This document shows, piece by piece, positions 34,458 through 47,559 of a stretch of 64,000 nt of DNA; position 1 is the stretch's first letter; each line of letters begins with the position of its first letter. The stretch is from Cryptomeria japonica. Its lineage: Eukaryota > Streptophyta > Pinopsida > Cupressales > Cupressaceae. The position numbers and the translations under genes are program-made. The stretch is taken from NCBI RefSeq assembly GCF_030272615.1, contig NC_081407.1, positions 376,195,018-376,259,017 on the forward strand, written 5' to 3'. Under the pieces are notes generated by a model. That model searched no databases, was not told where the DNA came from, and was given only the letters and a program-made list of their open reading frames with translations.

Positions 34458-37182
34458 GATTGGGAATCAAAAAGGGTTTGCCAAATCCCTAACCAATCCA
34501 CTCACCCTTAGCCAACAAATAGGAATGGTCAAAGACTAAATTCCTCTACACTTTAGGCTCCACTAAACCTAGGTGGGTATACCCTAATCTCCAAAGCATA
34601 AAGAGATTTCTTTATAGTGAATTTAAATTATTGAATGTAGCTTTTTACGGGACTGGCAAACAATTTCCTGCAACTATGCTTTTAACTTTCTTTAATTTGA
34701 TGGTCTGAGTATAATTGAATATGAATAAAAGTTATAACAGAAAGTTGTTGGAACTAAGAGTAATTATGAAAGAACATTGCAAGTAAAAACTAGTAATTTA
34801 TTTCTCTAGTGAGGACTTTGTGCACACTTAATCTATTCACAAGAAACCAGAAAAAAACCAGTGCCTTATTTGACACTTTACATGTCACTTAATGGACTAG
34901 TATTTGTAATCTTTGGAGACAGTGTGAAGAAAAAAACTATCACTGCAATATCTTCAATGTATGCTATGAATAACAAAAAAAATTATACTATCTCTATACC
35001 GATAGATGATAAAACATTGCAACAAATATTCTTGAGATTTGTCCAAAAGATTTTAAATCATTGGCATCATATGACATGAAACGATCTGAAGATGAAAGCA
35101 ACGAACCTTGTATATTAATTTCTGGGAACAATTGGTGTACAAAAACTACAGACTCATAGATACTTCATGATTACACTTGTTTGCACAAAATGGATTTTTA
35201 TTTCTACAGACTTATCTCACATAACACTATAGGTTCCAACAGACAATCTGAAAAGATAATCTTCTTACATTTTTTTCTTTTTCTAGAATATAAAATAACT
35301 CTCTATATATACATGACTCAAACAATATGAATGAAAGGACACACCCTTTCGTTTGTAGAAACAAAGACTAACAAAAATCCTAAATTCCTGACTATCCCTC
35401 TTAACTCCTATAATTAAAACACACAACAGTAACATAGACTAACTCTTTCCATCCATCCGCTGACCACATTTTTGGATATGTTGAAGATATCTTTTCTCTT
35501 TATATGTAGTAGCGTTGAAGATAATATCTCTAACCACTATCTCTGCTGTAACAAAACCTTCAACTTGTTTCCCTATTTCATTGATGTCCAATGCATCAGC
35601 ATGAGCAATGCTAAGGGCTGAACTGAGTAGAGATCTACATTTGGTAGTCCACTGGTGCTTATCCTTCATGACCCCTGCATCATCCACTACACTTGGAAAT
35701 CCATGATTGATGATACCTTTACACTCCTCATACTCGGTATTTAATTATGTTGTGAATCCTTGATGAGTGTCATTCAGCCTTTTGATTTTATTGATCCTTT
35801 TGTCACTCAGTGCCTGATCTTGCAGTAGCATGTTTAAGCTATCAAGGATCCTTTGCTGTGATAATGTGTTATCCATGGTTTTTTGGTAAACAATCTAGAA
35901 TTGCTCCAATACCTTCTATACATTTTCAAATCATTTAGTCAATAAAACACATGTTGTGTTTGTCCTTATGCTTTGCATTGTTTCCTTCAACTTTTTATTT
36001 TCCTGTGCAACTTTTCCAACTTCTTCCTTAGCTTGGATTCATCATGTTGCAAAGCTTATCAGGTGTCAGGACAACCCTTCCTGTGTTTCTCCGATGACCT
36101 GATGACATCAGGCTCCAGCTTATTTGTTTTCAGATCCATCGGCTTATGCTCCCCCAATGAGGTCTCCTTCCTGATAACCACTTCAGGTTCCTCATCAAGT
36201 ATCAGCGTAGTGGAAAATAACTTCCTCCAAAGGGCTGATGTCATCCCGATGAATTTACCTTGTCACTCTTTTAGTCACTTACTTCGATGCAGGCTATCCT
36301 GATGAAACCTCATTTCCATCCATCATGATATCTACCCTATCGGGTATCGGGGTAGATTTTTCTTATGTTTCCCGATATCTCAATGATTTCAAAACATCTG
36401 CTCCATATTTTCCTTAGTTGGTGTAAGTCATGCCAATAACTTCTTCCTCTATATTCAATTTTGTCTTTCTTATCAGGTATAGGCATAACCCAAAACTCAT
36501 TTCACCGATGGTTTGAGTTATGCTGATGACTTAGCATTTCTACCTTTTGGTATTTCCTCAGCGGAATAAGTCATGTCGACGACACCACCTTTGTCACTTA
36601 GCCCATTAGGTATTGGAATAGCACGAGATGACATTTTTTGACAACCCAATGATATTTCCACCATCTACTTTACATTATCCTTCATCAGTGTAGGTTATGC
36701 CAATAAAACACTTCTTCTAGACTTCCATTTGGTTCTCCTTCAGAATGATCGGTCTAAGTCATGCCGATAGATTCTCTCATTATTTATGCCGTTAGTCTTA
36801 TTGGGGTAGCTTACACTAATAGTTCAAATTTGATAATTATGTAAATTAAGATCCTCTTCATATATCACTTGCACTTGTAACCTTTTATGGAAACTCTACA
36901 TGTGCTAATAAATGACTATCACACAGGCCCAAAGAATGCCTTATAAGGATCCCAATGTTGTCATGTTGAAATTTCCTCATGTAGTTCCTACTCAGTGCCA
37001 ACCCTTAGCATGCTCTAGTGGTGCTTGGACAATTCTGAAAAACTAGTTACAGTAAGTTTTTCCTGGTATTGCAGCATACCTCCTGCACATACAATCCAAA
37101 AATAAATGCTCTTGTAATGAAAATGCACATATAAAACATCAAAGAACTAGTACAAAATATTTTATAGAAATATGTGCTAACA
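34458..37182 (-). repeat. 5' LTR of the Gypsy element
   Basis: 2725 bp matching 25438-28182; ends tgtgctaaca at 37182. It carries the same internal GATGA-motif series (about 36090-36800). Confidence 0.85.
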
Positions 37183-37187
37183 CATTC

Positions 37188-38758
37188 AATAGTCATTCAT
37201 GAAATATTCAACAAAAAATTAGTCCAATTTGGAGATGAATATATTGACCTTATCAAACTGTGCATCTTTAGTATATATGCAACTAAATTCAAGATTTTCA
37301 GTCTTCACCAAATCCTAGCTCTCAAATCAACAATCCTGCATCTATGTTTTTAGGTGTATCATGTAAACAGTAAAATGAATCCAGCAAAAAATTATATTTT
37401 TGTTTTTGTCTTCTTACAATTTTCTAAAACTTTTTTTGAGGTAAAAAAAATGTCTCTAAAGATTACAAGACAAACTCACTTTATTAGTTTTTTAATTTTT
37501 TTAAAATTATTTTGGGCAAGAGTATTCATAGAGATAACATTGTAATTGTGAACTGAACAAATTTATCTGTCTTTCTCTGGCAAGCTTCCTTAAATTTTCT
37601 TCTAGTTTAAAAATTGTTTTCAATTTTTTTTTCTTCAATTTCAACCTTATATTGATTATGTCTTATTTTAATGACAAATATTTCATATCTCTAATTTTAA
37701 ATGTTCTTCATATTATTTCATTTTTAAATTTCTTTTAGAGGCTATTTAATTATGCTTTATCACATAATAAGTTTTTCTAATTTTATATATTGGTTATTTT
37801 GTACTATCTAATTTCAGGGTCATGTTTTGGAAATTAAGCAAAACTATGATCGACTATAATTCCACTTTGTTGTAGATTATAATTTTTATGATATGCATGC
37901 CAAAAGACAAAATGTAATAGAATTTTTTTATATATATCTAGAAAAACATAGAAAGTTTCCACTTAAATCAATATAAGATTGTCATATTATGTGATCTTAG
38001 AATTTCTAGAAAAATATACAAAGCTTTCATTTAAATCTAGATCATAGTTTTAAATTTATTTTAAAATTGATTGATGATTCATTTAAAAAAATTAAAAAAA
38101 AAATTTAATCTATCGTTAGAATTTGTAGTGATTTACAAGATAAAATAGAAATGTTGCTTATATATCTACAATAAAATTTAGAAAGATTTTATTTCAAAAT
38201 TATCATAAAACTATTTATTGATTGGTTTAAAACAACTTAGAAGGATACTATTTAGAGTTAAATTATTTATGCATATAAGGATACACAATATAAGTTTAAC
38301 TTCAATTCAAAGAAATATAATAATATATATTTGAATATAAATATGATAAAAAATAGAAATTCAAATTACTATTTGATAATATTAATTTACTATTATTATT
38401 TAGTATAAAAGTGTTATGCTATTTTACTTTAAAGTTGTTTAAAATATATATATTAGAATGCAACTACGATAATATGTGTTTTAATTTTTATAACATTAGG
38501 ATCCTCAAATTAATGGTTTCATCACTGTAGAATTGAGTAAAAGGAAACGTGAATTATCTCTACTTAGTATAGTCATCTATTATTATTTCCTTTTGATGTT
38601 TGACATTGAATTTAGAGAGTATATGGATTTATGTTATAATCCACTTAAATCAATGTAAGATTATCATATTATCTAATCTTACAATATCTTTTTGTATATT
38701 AAAAGATTCGTATATGAGAAGCACATCAAATATTTACAATACTTTTACATCAAGGGTT
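37188..38758. other. AT-rich spacer with a repeated segment
   Basis: No gene. A string like ccacttaaatcaatataaga followed by tcatattatntgatctta occurs near 37960 and again near 38640. gcacatcaaatattt at 38721 recurs at 45629, on the other side of element B. Confidence 0.5.
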
Positions 38759-38763
38759 TGTAG

Positions 38764-39704
38764 TGTTGGGATCCAAGAACATTGAGAGGGGCCGGGGGTG
38801 AATTAGTGTTATGTCGATAAGATAAGATTTTATGCTTTTATACCAAACACATAGAAACCAATAAATAAATAAACATATAACTTGAAGCAAATGAACCATC
38901 CACATGAATCAACACCATAACACATAGAATTTATGTATGGAAAACCTCAAAGAGGAAAAACTATGGTGGGATTTGTGAACCACAATATCAATTCACTGGC
39001 CATTTGAAAATATATTACATATAATGGGGGCCTACACATGCAGGAAGGCACACTGCCTAGAGCACACTGCACATCACTAAAGAGCCTCACTAACTACAAG
39101 CTTCTGCTAAGAAAAACAATGAAAATGAACTCACAAAATGCATCTGCTATGCCAAATAGAGTTTCAGTTATAACTCTGCTCTGTATCGGTTCATAAACCC
39201 TTAACACTACTACCAGTATTACCTTCCCTCCATGTATATCTGACAAAAAAATTACAGATCATTGCATGATACAACATTCACATACAAAATGATCTTTGCA
39301 TTCCACAATCCTTATAAGTTCTATCCTCGCATAACCCTTAATGATTTCATATCACATCTATCTGTCATAATGTCCTAACATACTGACCTATATATACCCA
39401 TACCAACAATATGCCTTATGTCATCTTACAATGCATTACAAAAGATATACAATGTCATCTTTATATAATAATTACAAAATGATTTTCTAAATAAATCTTC
39501 CTTGATGTCAGCTTCCTGAAGTGTGGGATGTCGGTGTCGGTGATGTTATCGGTGTCGATGTAGCCCTAAATGCTCCAAAGTCGGTGTATGTTGGTAAATG
39601 CCTCATAATGCTGGTAAATGATTCCTATCAAATCTTGTTGCTATATAGAATCTTGTTGCCATGAATGACAACAAAATGAGTCCAATGAGTGTCAATTGCC
39701 AACA
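38764..39704 (-). repeat. 3' LTR of element B
   Basis: 941 bp; followed at 39705-39715 by atctgcccctt, which is the PPT aaggggcagat on the minus strand. Confidence 0.88.
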
Positions 39705-39957
39705 ATCTGCCCCTTCGGCATTGATGGCAACACTTATGTGAAAAATGGATTCCCTGTCGGTATGCTCCCCCTGAGCAATAGACTCCTCTTGATATTCTGA
39801 TATCCTTTCAATGTGTTCCTATTTGATTTTTGTGATATTTTTCATATATATACACTCCACTTTTGGCATCAATTCCAAAGGTCAGTGAAAGAATTGAAAG
39901 AATTCAGAACAAAAGAATGAATAACTACTGTTAATTTTACCAGAGCTTGACTATCCT

Positions 39958-42900
39958 CTAAATTTCTGGGTAAGCCTTATCCAATAACTGAACATATGTA
40001 TCCCAGCCAGTTTTAAAAGTTTCATAAATGGATACTAGTGCACTTAGTAAGTGTGCCAATGTTTCCTTCTCTTTGACTTCTGCTGGTGTGGGTTTAGCAA
40101 TCATGTCCATACACTCTCTCTTATGTACACCCAATGAATTTAATATGGGCCATACACTCTCTCTTATGTACACCCAATGAATTTAATATGGGACTTACAA
40201 GTCCTCTAAGACTCCTTGTTGTCAGAATGATCTTATCTTTCTCCTTCTCCAAAGAAAAAAATTTGTTCTCCAAGGATAAAATTTGCCCATCAACAGATGT
40301 TGTCAGTGATGTTAATCCATCAAAAGAATTTGCAATGTTAGATATCTCCTCATACAACTCCTTCAATTTGCCATCTACATTAGCTGTAAGAATTTCTATG
40401 TTACAACAAACTCTATAGATATTTGTACACTGTTTTAAACAAACCTCAACAAGAATGAGTTTAGCTTCAATTTTGTTTTTCTCTATTTCTATGATTTGAT
40501 CAAAAGATGCTCTTTTAGTTGTCATAAATATTTCTAAACCCTGTCGGTCTTCTATCCACCCGAGTGATTGAAAATTATGACAAATATAATCTGTTAGTGT
40601 TTTGAGCTTGCCAAAAGGGCTTGCTCCATCTTCAATTTTATAATCAAGGATTGTGCAACAATGAAATGGATCGATCAATTATTACCTTGTCTGCAATACC
40701 TTCCTTTAATAATTTCTAAGTAGCCATCATCATCATTTCAGTTGGACTCATCTTAGTGACTGATTTCTTCTCAACCTGAGAAGTATCAATTGCCAAAATC
40801 TTTTCCAAGGATTCAATATTAACTATTGGTGTAGACTCAATTTCCTCTACGTTATCCTCTTTAGCATCGGTGGCTTTGCAACTTGGTGCAGTGTCAGTTA
40901 GTATTGGTGGAGTATTATCCATAATATGTCTCGTAACCTGTACATTTCCTTCCTTAAAAATGGTTTTTGTCGATATGAACTGTACACTCTCCTTAGTCGA
41001 TTGATTTTGTATATCTATAGTTACTACCATTTGTGTCAAAATTGGAGTTGAACTACCCAAAATACCTTTCCTTTTTGATTTGTCAGGAATGGTGGAAATT
41101 GTAGCCTTAACAAACTCTTCCTTAGATGTAAGAAATTTGGATTATTCTAGAAGAATTTCACCCAACCTTCACTGGTCTCATTGATTACTTTAGTAACTCT
41201 ACCCATCATTAAACTTATCTACCGAGGTTCACTACTAAAAACTATCCTATTAGAAACATCTATACATCTCTTCATTTCATCATTACTAATAGCATCACAT
41301 ACAGTCAAAAGTTCTACTTCTTTGATCTCCCTATCCCTCTTCACAACATCAAGTCTTCTAGCATCTAGTTTATTATACAAATATAGAGGTATTTCCTTCA
41401 AAATTTCTACTAAGGATTTCTTATAAATGTCTATATGTAACAAAATTGCCTCTTCTATCTCATTCTGCTCAAATTCTCATAACACATAGATACATTTTTA
41501 AAAATTCCATCTTTGGTAATTTTATCAATTAGCTCAGCACAGATCATTTTGGCCTTACCAGACTCAGTAACATCACTCTTCTTCTTTTTGCTTGGGGTAG
41601 TCGGAGTAGATGTGACTTGTTTCCTCTTTTGTGTAGCCTTCCTTGCCAGATGTGGGGGTGCAGTAGGTTTTGTTACCTATTAGACAAGTCTCCTCCTAGG
41701 CTCTGCCTTCTTCTCCTCTAGCAATGGCTAGTCTTCCTTCTTCTTCTATACCCTTCTGAAAGATAAAGGTTCATTGTCCTCAGGGTTAGAATCAGAGGTG
41801 ATGGGGGAAATGAAAGCTTCGAGCTTCTTCACTTCCAGAGTACTAGCCACTGTCAATTCTCCTACCGGTTTAGATCCAAAACCCATTTCAGTGTCTATTC
41901 TGTGCAAGACATTTTACAAAAATGTAAACATCTTCTCTATTTTCTTCTCCCTTCTCTTCCTATTAAAACCCAGTTTTGACTTCAAAATCCTTCTCTTGTG
42001 TTGGGCCAAAATGCTCTTTTTTGTCATCCAATGGGGCATCTAGCAGGATTTGGGCATAGCGGTCCAGGATGTTGTCATCCACCTCATATCCAAGCTTTGT
42101 GATGCAGATGATCCTAGCTTCAACTACCTCCATAAGGGTTTCATCATTTTTTACCATGAAACAAATGTTAGTGGAGTATTTCTCTACAATGTTCTTTGAT
42201 AACCTCTCTCTGCCTCATGTTTACCTGAAATGATTTGAAGTAACCCCAAAGTTTTTCATCTCTGCTTGTACCAAGACCGATGATTTCTTCCTTAATATGC
42301 ATACCTACCAGTATGTCATGTGCCCAATGCTTCTTTCCAAGACAAGGTAGCACATTCATGAAGTAAAGCATCAGACATACAATGAGATTACCATATCTAA
42401 AAGTTCCTTTCTTAACTCCCTTAATATTTCCAAGATTTATCATTAACTCACTCCTCAACCATTCACATAGATCATAATTTGCATTAATCCTTAACATTTG
42501 ATATGCTGCATGAATGTATGAATTAGAAATGAAATTCAATTGGCTAGATTGAGTTTCCATATAACCAATTATCATGTTTGAAATTTTACATCAGTGTCAG
42601 TGATTGTGTTGGTCCTCATTGGTTTGTGATCATGACTTGCACCAGTGAGTTTCTCTACCTCTGAGTTGGAAAGTTTCTTGCCAGGTTCTTGACTGACCTT
42701 GGGTATGTCGGTGACCACTTGAATAGCCTCATGGTAATCATGTAAGGCCCATCCAGCTAGATAAACTAGTTATGAACCCTACTCAAAATGTATTTGATGA
42801 CCTCATCCTTGAATTCTGGTATGTATAGAATACTGGTTAACCCTAGATCCTCAATTGCTTTGAATTTCATCTTGATGGTTCTGGAGCTACCCATTATCAC

Positions 42901-43134
42901 AGATTGATACATACTTTTTATCTCCTCTATGCCTAGATCCTCTAGGGTTTAGTGAATGTATGCCCTTATGTCTTCAACATACATCATGTCATTAGGAACT
43001 GTAGAAAATGCTCCCATAGAGTCTTCCTTCTTAGCAATCTGGGGAACCTCCTTGAATATGGGCCTCAGCCTATCCTTAACCTCTACAATAGTGGTGTTTG
43101 CAATGAAAGTAGGAGCTGAAAATCTAGATGCCAT
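39958..43134 (-). pseudogene. Element B ORF2, unrecognised, coiled-coil C terminus
   Basis: A series of minus-strand frames that reads as one broken gene from 43134 (MASRFSAPTFIANTTIVEV), through 42168-42575 (ANYDLCEWLRSELMINLG and EIIGLGTSRDEKLWGYF), to 40121-40678 and 39958. The middle is globular-looking. The last third is Lys/Glu/Leu-rich and probably coiled coil. It carries no polymerase, protease or integrase motif. Parts match the ORF of element C (LHIDIYKKSLVEI against LHLDIYNKFLIEV, and FFSLEKEKDKI against KIEKFEKEKERI). Many frameshifts. Function unknown. Confidence 0.55.
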
Positions 43135-43659
43135 TTCGAGGAATACCTGAAAGTGAATGTCAGTTGGAAGATTGAGTGCTTCTCAGATAACTGCTCAAAA
43201 TCCTTTCACAATGCCTTTGTACACTCTTAATTTGCCTAAAATTTTCCCTTTCTTTGCTCTAAACACTTGAATGCTCAGTGAGTGAAAATTAATCCACTTA
43301 TCCTTTTTATTAATGAAGAAAACCCTAATCTTTCAATGTAATAAATGCTTCACCAACAACCCTACCGGATGCTGGTTTTCACAGTCTTGTGTCAAGTGAA
43401 CCTTCATTAATGATGAAAACAACTCTCCAAATCTCCTTAGATCTCCTCCATAGTAATATGAAAGATTTTGCAATGACTTTACCAACCCGTAAGGCTTATG
43501 CCTTAGTTATTGGTGGAATTTCCTGTCAGTGGAGAAATACCCTGTTCTATCGATGGAGTAACTAGTGTAGATCCATCTCCACTTGGTCCTTAAAATTTTC
43601 TAACCCATCTCTTTGTGTGATCTTGTTGTATTTCATCTACCTTCTGCTTTACTTTCTCA

Positions 43660-44664
43660 TTATCTTTATCATTGCTAAGCAGTTGAGTCTTTCTTCTGCA
43701 GTACTTAGCAATATGACCTATTTTGTTGCATGCATAACATGTAACATTATTCTTCTGAATTGCTTTGACAAATCTAGTATCAATCCTTGACCTATAGTGA
43801 TTAGGAAAATATCCAAACTTTCCTCATGCATGACATTTAACATTCATTTTGCAGTCCTCTGACTTATGACCATACTTCTTGCAATTTGTGCATTGATCGG
43901 AATAGAATTGTTGTTTTGGATTTCTCTATTTCTACATTTCTTAGCCATATGCCCAAATTTGTTGCAAACAAAACATCTACAATTGAATTTAGAAGCATTA
44001 GATTTCCTTACCAGTATCCTTTGTTCTGATGAGTTTTGCACACCAATTTTTTGATCTGGAGTACCAGAGCTTTCACCTTGTACAAATCCAAGTCCTCTAG
44101 AATCATCAGTATTCCTTTGTCTTTTCAACAAGTCATTTAATTGTGCAATACTAATTTGGTAAAATTTTCTTTGTACTCACTTGCAGCAGTCAAATCATCT
44201 CTCGGAGATATTACTTGTCCTTCAAGTTCTTGTTCATTATTTTGGGATTGCACCAAACTAGTTTTCAACATATCATTCTCATGGGCCAATCTGTCACATT
44301 CCGCAGATTTGTTCATTAGAGATGTAGCAAGATTTTCTTCTTTCTTATTTCTATCCTCAATATCCTTAGACATCCTCATTGTTAGGTCTTGCATTTCATT
44401 TCGCATGAGCATGTTTTCTTGACTCAGTTTCTGACATTATTCCTTGAGAGCATTATCATCATCTTGTTTTTGCAAAAGTTCCTTCCTTCTAGCTTGAGTA
44501 GATGATAACCCTTCTTGGAGGACAAGAATAAATTCATTTATAGAATTTAGTTCATATTGCAGTTTTAGGTTCTTAATCCTTTCAGCATCATAATCCTCAA
44601 GAGCCATCTCAAGTTGTTTCTCCATAACCATTCCTAAAGATTCTAGTTTTAGGATCTTCCTCAA
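43660..44664 (-). pseudogene. Element B gag-like region: coiled coil plus four zinc knuckles
   Basis: Minus strand, from 44664: Lys/Glu-rich heptad-like sequence (QLEMALEDYDAERIKNLKLQ; ECDRLAHENDMLKTSL), broken by a stop near 44434. Then come zinc knuckles CFVCNKFGHMAKKC, CTNCKKYGHKSEDC (after a frameshift), a decayed CHA-stop-GKFGYFPNHY, and CYACNKIGHIAKYC, within 43690-43990. The spacing C-x2-C-x4-H-x4-C is the retroviral-type nucleocapsid knuckle. This resembles the C-terminal half of Copia Gag; the UBN2-type N-terminal part seen in element D is absent. Confidence 0.65.
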
Positions 44665-44690
44665 GCTGTTAAACTTTTTCTGAGGTACAA

Positions 44691-44705
44691 GGCTCTAATA
44701 CCAAT
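44691..44705 (-). other. Primer-binding site of element B
   Basis: The minus strand reads ATTGGTATTAGAGCC directly after the LTR; matches the initiator Met tRNA type with one change. Confidence 0.85.
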
Positions 44706-45612
44706 TGTTGGGATCCAAGAACACTGAGAGGGGGGGTGAATCAGTGTTTTGTCGGTAAGATAAGATTTTATGATTTTATGCCAAACACATATAAACCGGT
44801 AAACAAATAAACATATAACTTGAATCAAATGAACCAGCCACATGAATGAACACCATAACACACAAAATTTATACATGTAAAACCTCAAAGAGGAAAAACC
44901 ATGGTGGGATTTGTCATGCACAATATCAATTCACTGGTCATATGAAATATATTACATATAATGGGGGCTTGCACATGCAGGAAAGCACACTGCCTAGAGC
45001 ACACTGCTCATCACTAAAGAGCCTCACTGACTAGAGGCTTCTACTGAAGAAAAATAATGAAAATGAACTCACAAAATGAATCTTCTATGCCAAATAGAGT
45101 TCTAGTTATAGCTTTTCTCTATACTAGTTCATAAAACCTGAACACTACTACCGGTATTACCTTCCCTCCATGAATGTCTTACAAAACATTAATAGATCAT
45201 TGCATGATACAACATTTACATACAAAATGATCTTCGCATTCCACAATCTTTACAAGTTCTATCCTTGCATAACCCTTAATGATTTGATATCACATCTATC
45301 TGTCATAATGTCCTAACATACTGACCTATATATACCCATACCAACAATATGCCTTATGTCAGCTTACAATGTATTACAAAAGATATACAATTTCAGCTTT
45401 ATATAATAATTAAAAAATGATTTTCTAAATAAATCTTCCTTCATGTCGGCTTCCTGAAGTGTGGGATGTCGGTGTTGGTGCCAATGTAGCTTTGAATGCT
45501 CCAAAGTCGATGTCTATCAGTAAATGCCTCATAATGTTGGTAAATGATTCATATCAAATCTTGTTGCCATCAATGACAACAAAATGAATCCAACGTGTGT
45601 CAATTGCCAACA
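44706..45612 (-). repeat. 5' LTR of element B
   Basis: 907 bp, near-duplicate of the left LTR; the right end ccaaca is followed by TGTAG. Confidence 0.88.
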
Positions 45613-45690
45613 TGTAGTTCTTATGAGGAGCACATCAAATATTTGTAGTTCATATGAGGAGAACTTCAAGAATGAGCTAATTCATAGTAC

Positions 45691-45930
45691 AATTAGAGTT
45701 AGGATTAGTGTTTACTTAGGATTATGATTCTATAGGGTAAGAGTTAATATTAGGGTTAGGGTTGAAATATTTTATAGTTTAATCAAGGCTAAATTAGATA
45801 ACATTATTATTTAATTAATTTTAGGTTAGGGTTTAATTAGAGTTATGTTTAAATTGATGATTTATTTATGGTTAGGTCTTAATTAGAATTAGATCTAGAG
45901 TTAGGATTAAGGTAAGTGCTCAATTAGGTT
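45691..45930 (+). repeat. Degenerate telomere-like repeat, TTAGGG orientation
   Basis: Short G-rich arm with tagggttagggttga and taggttagggtttaattag-like strings. It lies just left of the much longer CCCTAA-orientation block, so the polarity flips near 45930-45940. Confidence 0.65.
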
Positions 45931-45940
45931 CCATAGGTTA

Positions 45941-47559
45941 CCTCTAACACTAACCTTAAGTCTAACTCATTTCTAGCGTAGACCCTAATTATAACTCTAA
46001 TTGAATTCTAATACTTACTCTAACTATAGTTAAACTCTTCCAATAATCAAATCCTAAAATCAATAATATCTGAATCTTTATCTAATTGAACCCTGACCCT
46101 AAACTACAAATTGAAACCTAATCTAACCGTAATTGAACCCTATTCATTAGTGAAAACTAATTTTAATTGAGCCCTATCCATAAACTTAACCCTACACCTA
46201 ATTAAACTCAAATCCTATTCTAATCCTAACCATAATATACCCAATTGGAATTTAACTCAAATTTAATCTTAACACTAATGTAATTGAATCATAATCATTA
46301 TCGCAATCCTAACCCTTACCCAAATCCTAGCTATAACCCTTACCCTAATCATGATTCTAACCATAATACTAAAAGCTAACCATGACCCTACCATAAACCT
46401 TATTCTAATGTAAACCCTAACCCTAACTATAATCACAAACACTAACCCTAAAAATAATGCTAACCCTAAGCCTAAAAAATATTACTAACTTTAATCCTAA
46501 CCATGATTTATATCCTAATATTCACCATAACCCTAACCCTAACCCTTAAAAAAATCTGAGAGGTGTTCCTACAACTAGAGCACATAAATCTAGCCCTAAC
46601 CATGATGTAAATCCTAACCCTAACAATAATCATAAATCCGAACCCTAAACATAATATTAACCCTAGCCCTAACCCTAACCATTATGTATATCCTAATGAT
46701 AAGGTGTCACAAACATAACCCCTAACCATTATGCTAATCTTCACCCTAAACCATCATCTTACACATTTCCCTAATCCTAATTTAAACCTAGCCTTAATGT
46801 AATTGAATTATAGCCCTAATTTACCTCTAATCCTAACCCTAAATATAATTAAACCCTTTTCACAACCAAACCTTAATTCTAATTAACTATAACCTTAACC
46901 CTTAACCCTAATCCCTCTAATTGAATGTTAACCCTAAACTCAACTCTAATCATAAATTTGAACCCTAACTACAAATTGAACTGTAATCTAACATAATTGA
47001 ACCCTATTCTTAAACTTAACCCTGGACCTAATTCAATAGTAACCATAATTAAACCCCAACCTTAAATTTAACACTAACCCTAACTGAACTCTAATTATAA
47101 TTAAAATCTAATCCTAACCCCAATTGATCCCAAACCCTAATCCTAATTGAAGTCTAATACTAATTTATCCCTAATCCTAATCTAATTGAATCACAATGCT
47201 AATTATAACCATAATTAAACTCTAGCACTAACTGTAACTGAACCTTTATAATAACCTCACCATAAAATTAACTCAAAACATAATTACTAAACCCTAGTTT
47301 GAACTTGAACCATGTAACACTAAATTAACCTTATTTAGAAATCCAACATAACCTTTATCTTATCCCTAATCATTATGCTAACATAACCCATAACCCTAAT
47401 TAAACCCGAATGCTAACCTTGAAACACAGATTTATTATACAACCCTAAACGTAACAACATGCTTTATCCTTAAATCCTAACCCTTCCTGAGTCATAACAC
47501 TAAGTCTAACCTTAATTTATTTGTAATACTAATCCTAATCCTAATTAAAGCCTAGTCCT
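45941..47559 (-). repeat. Degenerate telomere-like repeat, CCCTAA orientation, left block
   Basis: Long stretch dominated by ccctaa / cctaacc words, mixed with aattgaac- and ataatc-like variants. G is nearly absent on the plus strand. Runs such as ccctaaccctaaccctaa have six-base spacing rather than the plant-standard seven. Ends at the target duplication gtcct (47555-47559) of element C and continues beyond it. Confidence 0.85.

Larger units (their letters stand above)
25438..37182 (-). mobile_element. Ty3/Gypsy LTR retrotransposon, Tat-like, decayed
   Basis: 11.7 kb between target duplications caatc (25433-25437) and cattc (37183-37187). LTRs of 2745 and 2725 bp enclose a 6.3-kb interior. 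Minus-strand order: gag, protease, an extra RNase H, reverse transcriptase, RNase H, integrase. Long LTRs and a second RNase H suggest the Tat clade of Ty3/Gypsy. Stops and frameshifts occur in most domains, and the protease catalytic Asp is Asn. Within the first ~200 bp I count around 18 LTR differences, so it is older than element A. Classification is by motif reading only. Confidence 0.88.
38764..45612 (-). mobile_element. Non-autonomous LTR retrotransposon (element B)
   Basis: 6.85 kb flanked by a perfect TGTAG duplication (38759-38763 and 45613-45617). LTRs of 941 and 907 bp start and end TGTTGGGATCC...TTGCCAACA on the plus strand. On the minus strand a PBS follows the right LTR and a PPT precedes the left one. 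The 5.0-kb interior has a gag-like region with several zinc knuckles and a long unrecognised ORF2. I find no protease, integrase, RT or RNase H, so mobilisation in trans is inferred. Confidence 0.88.
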
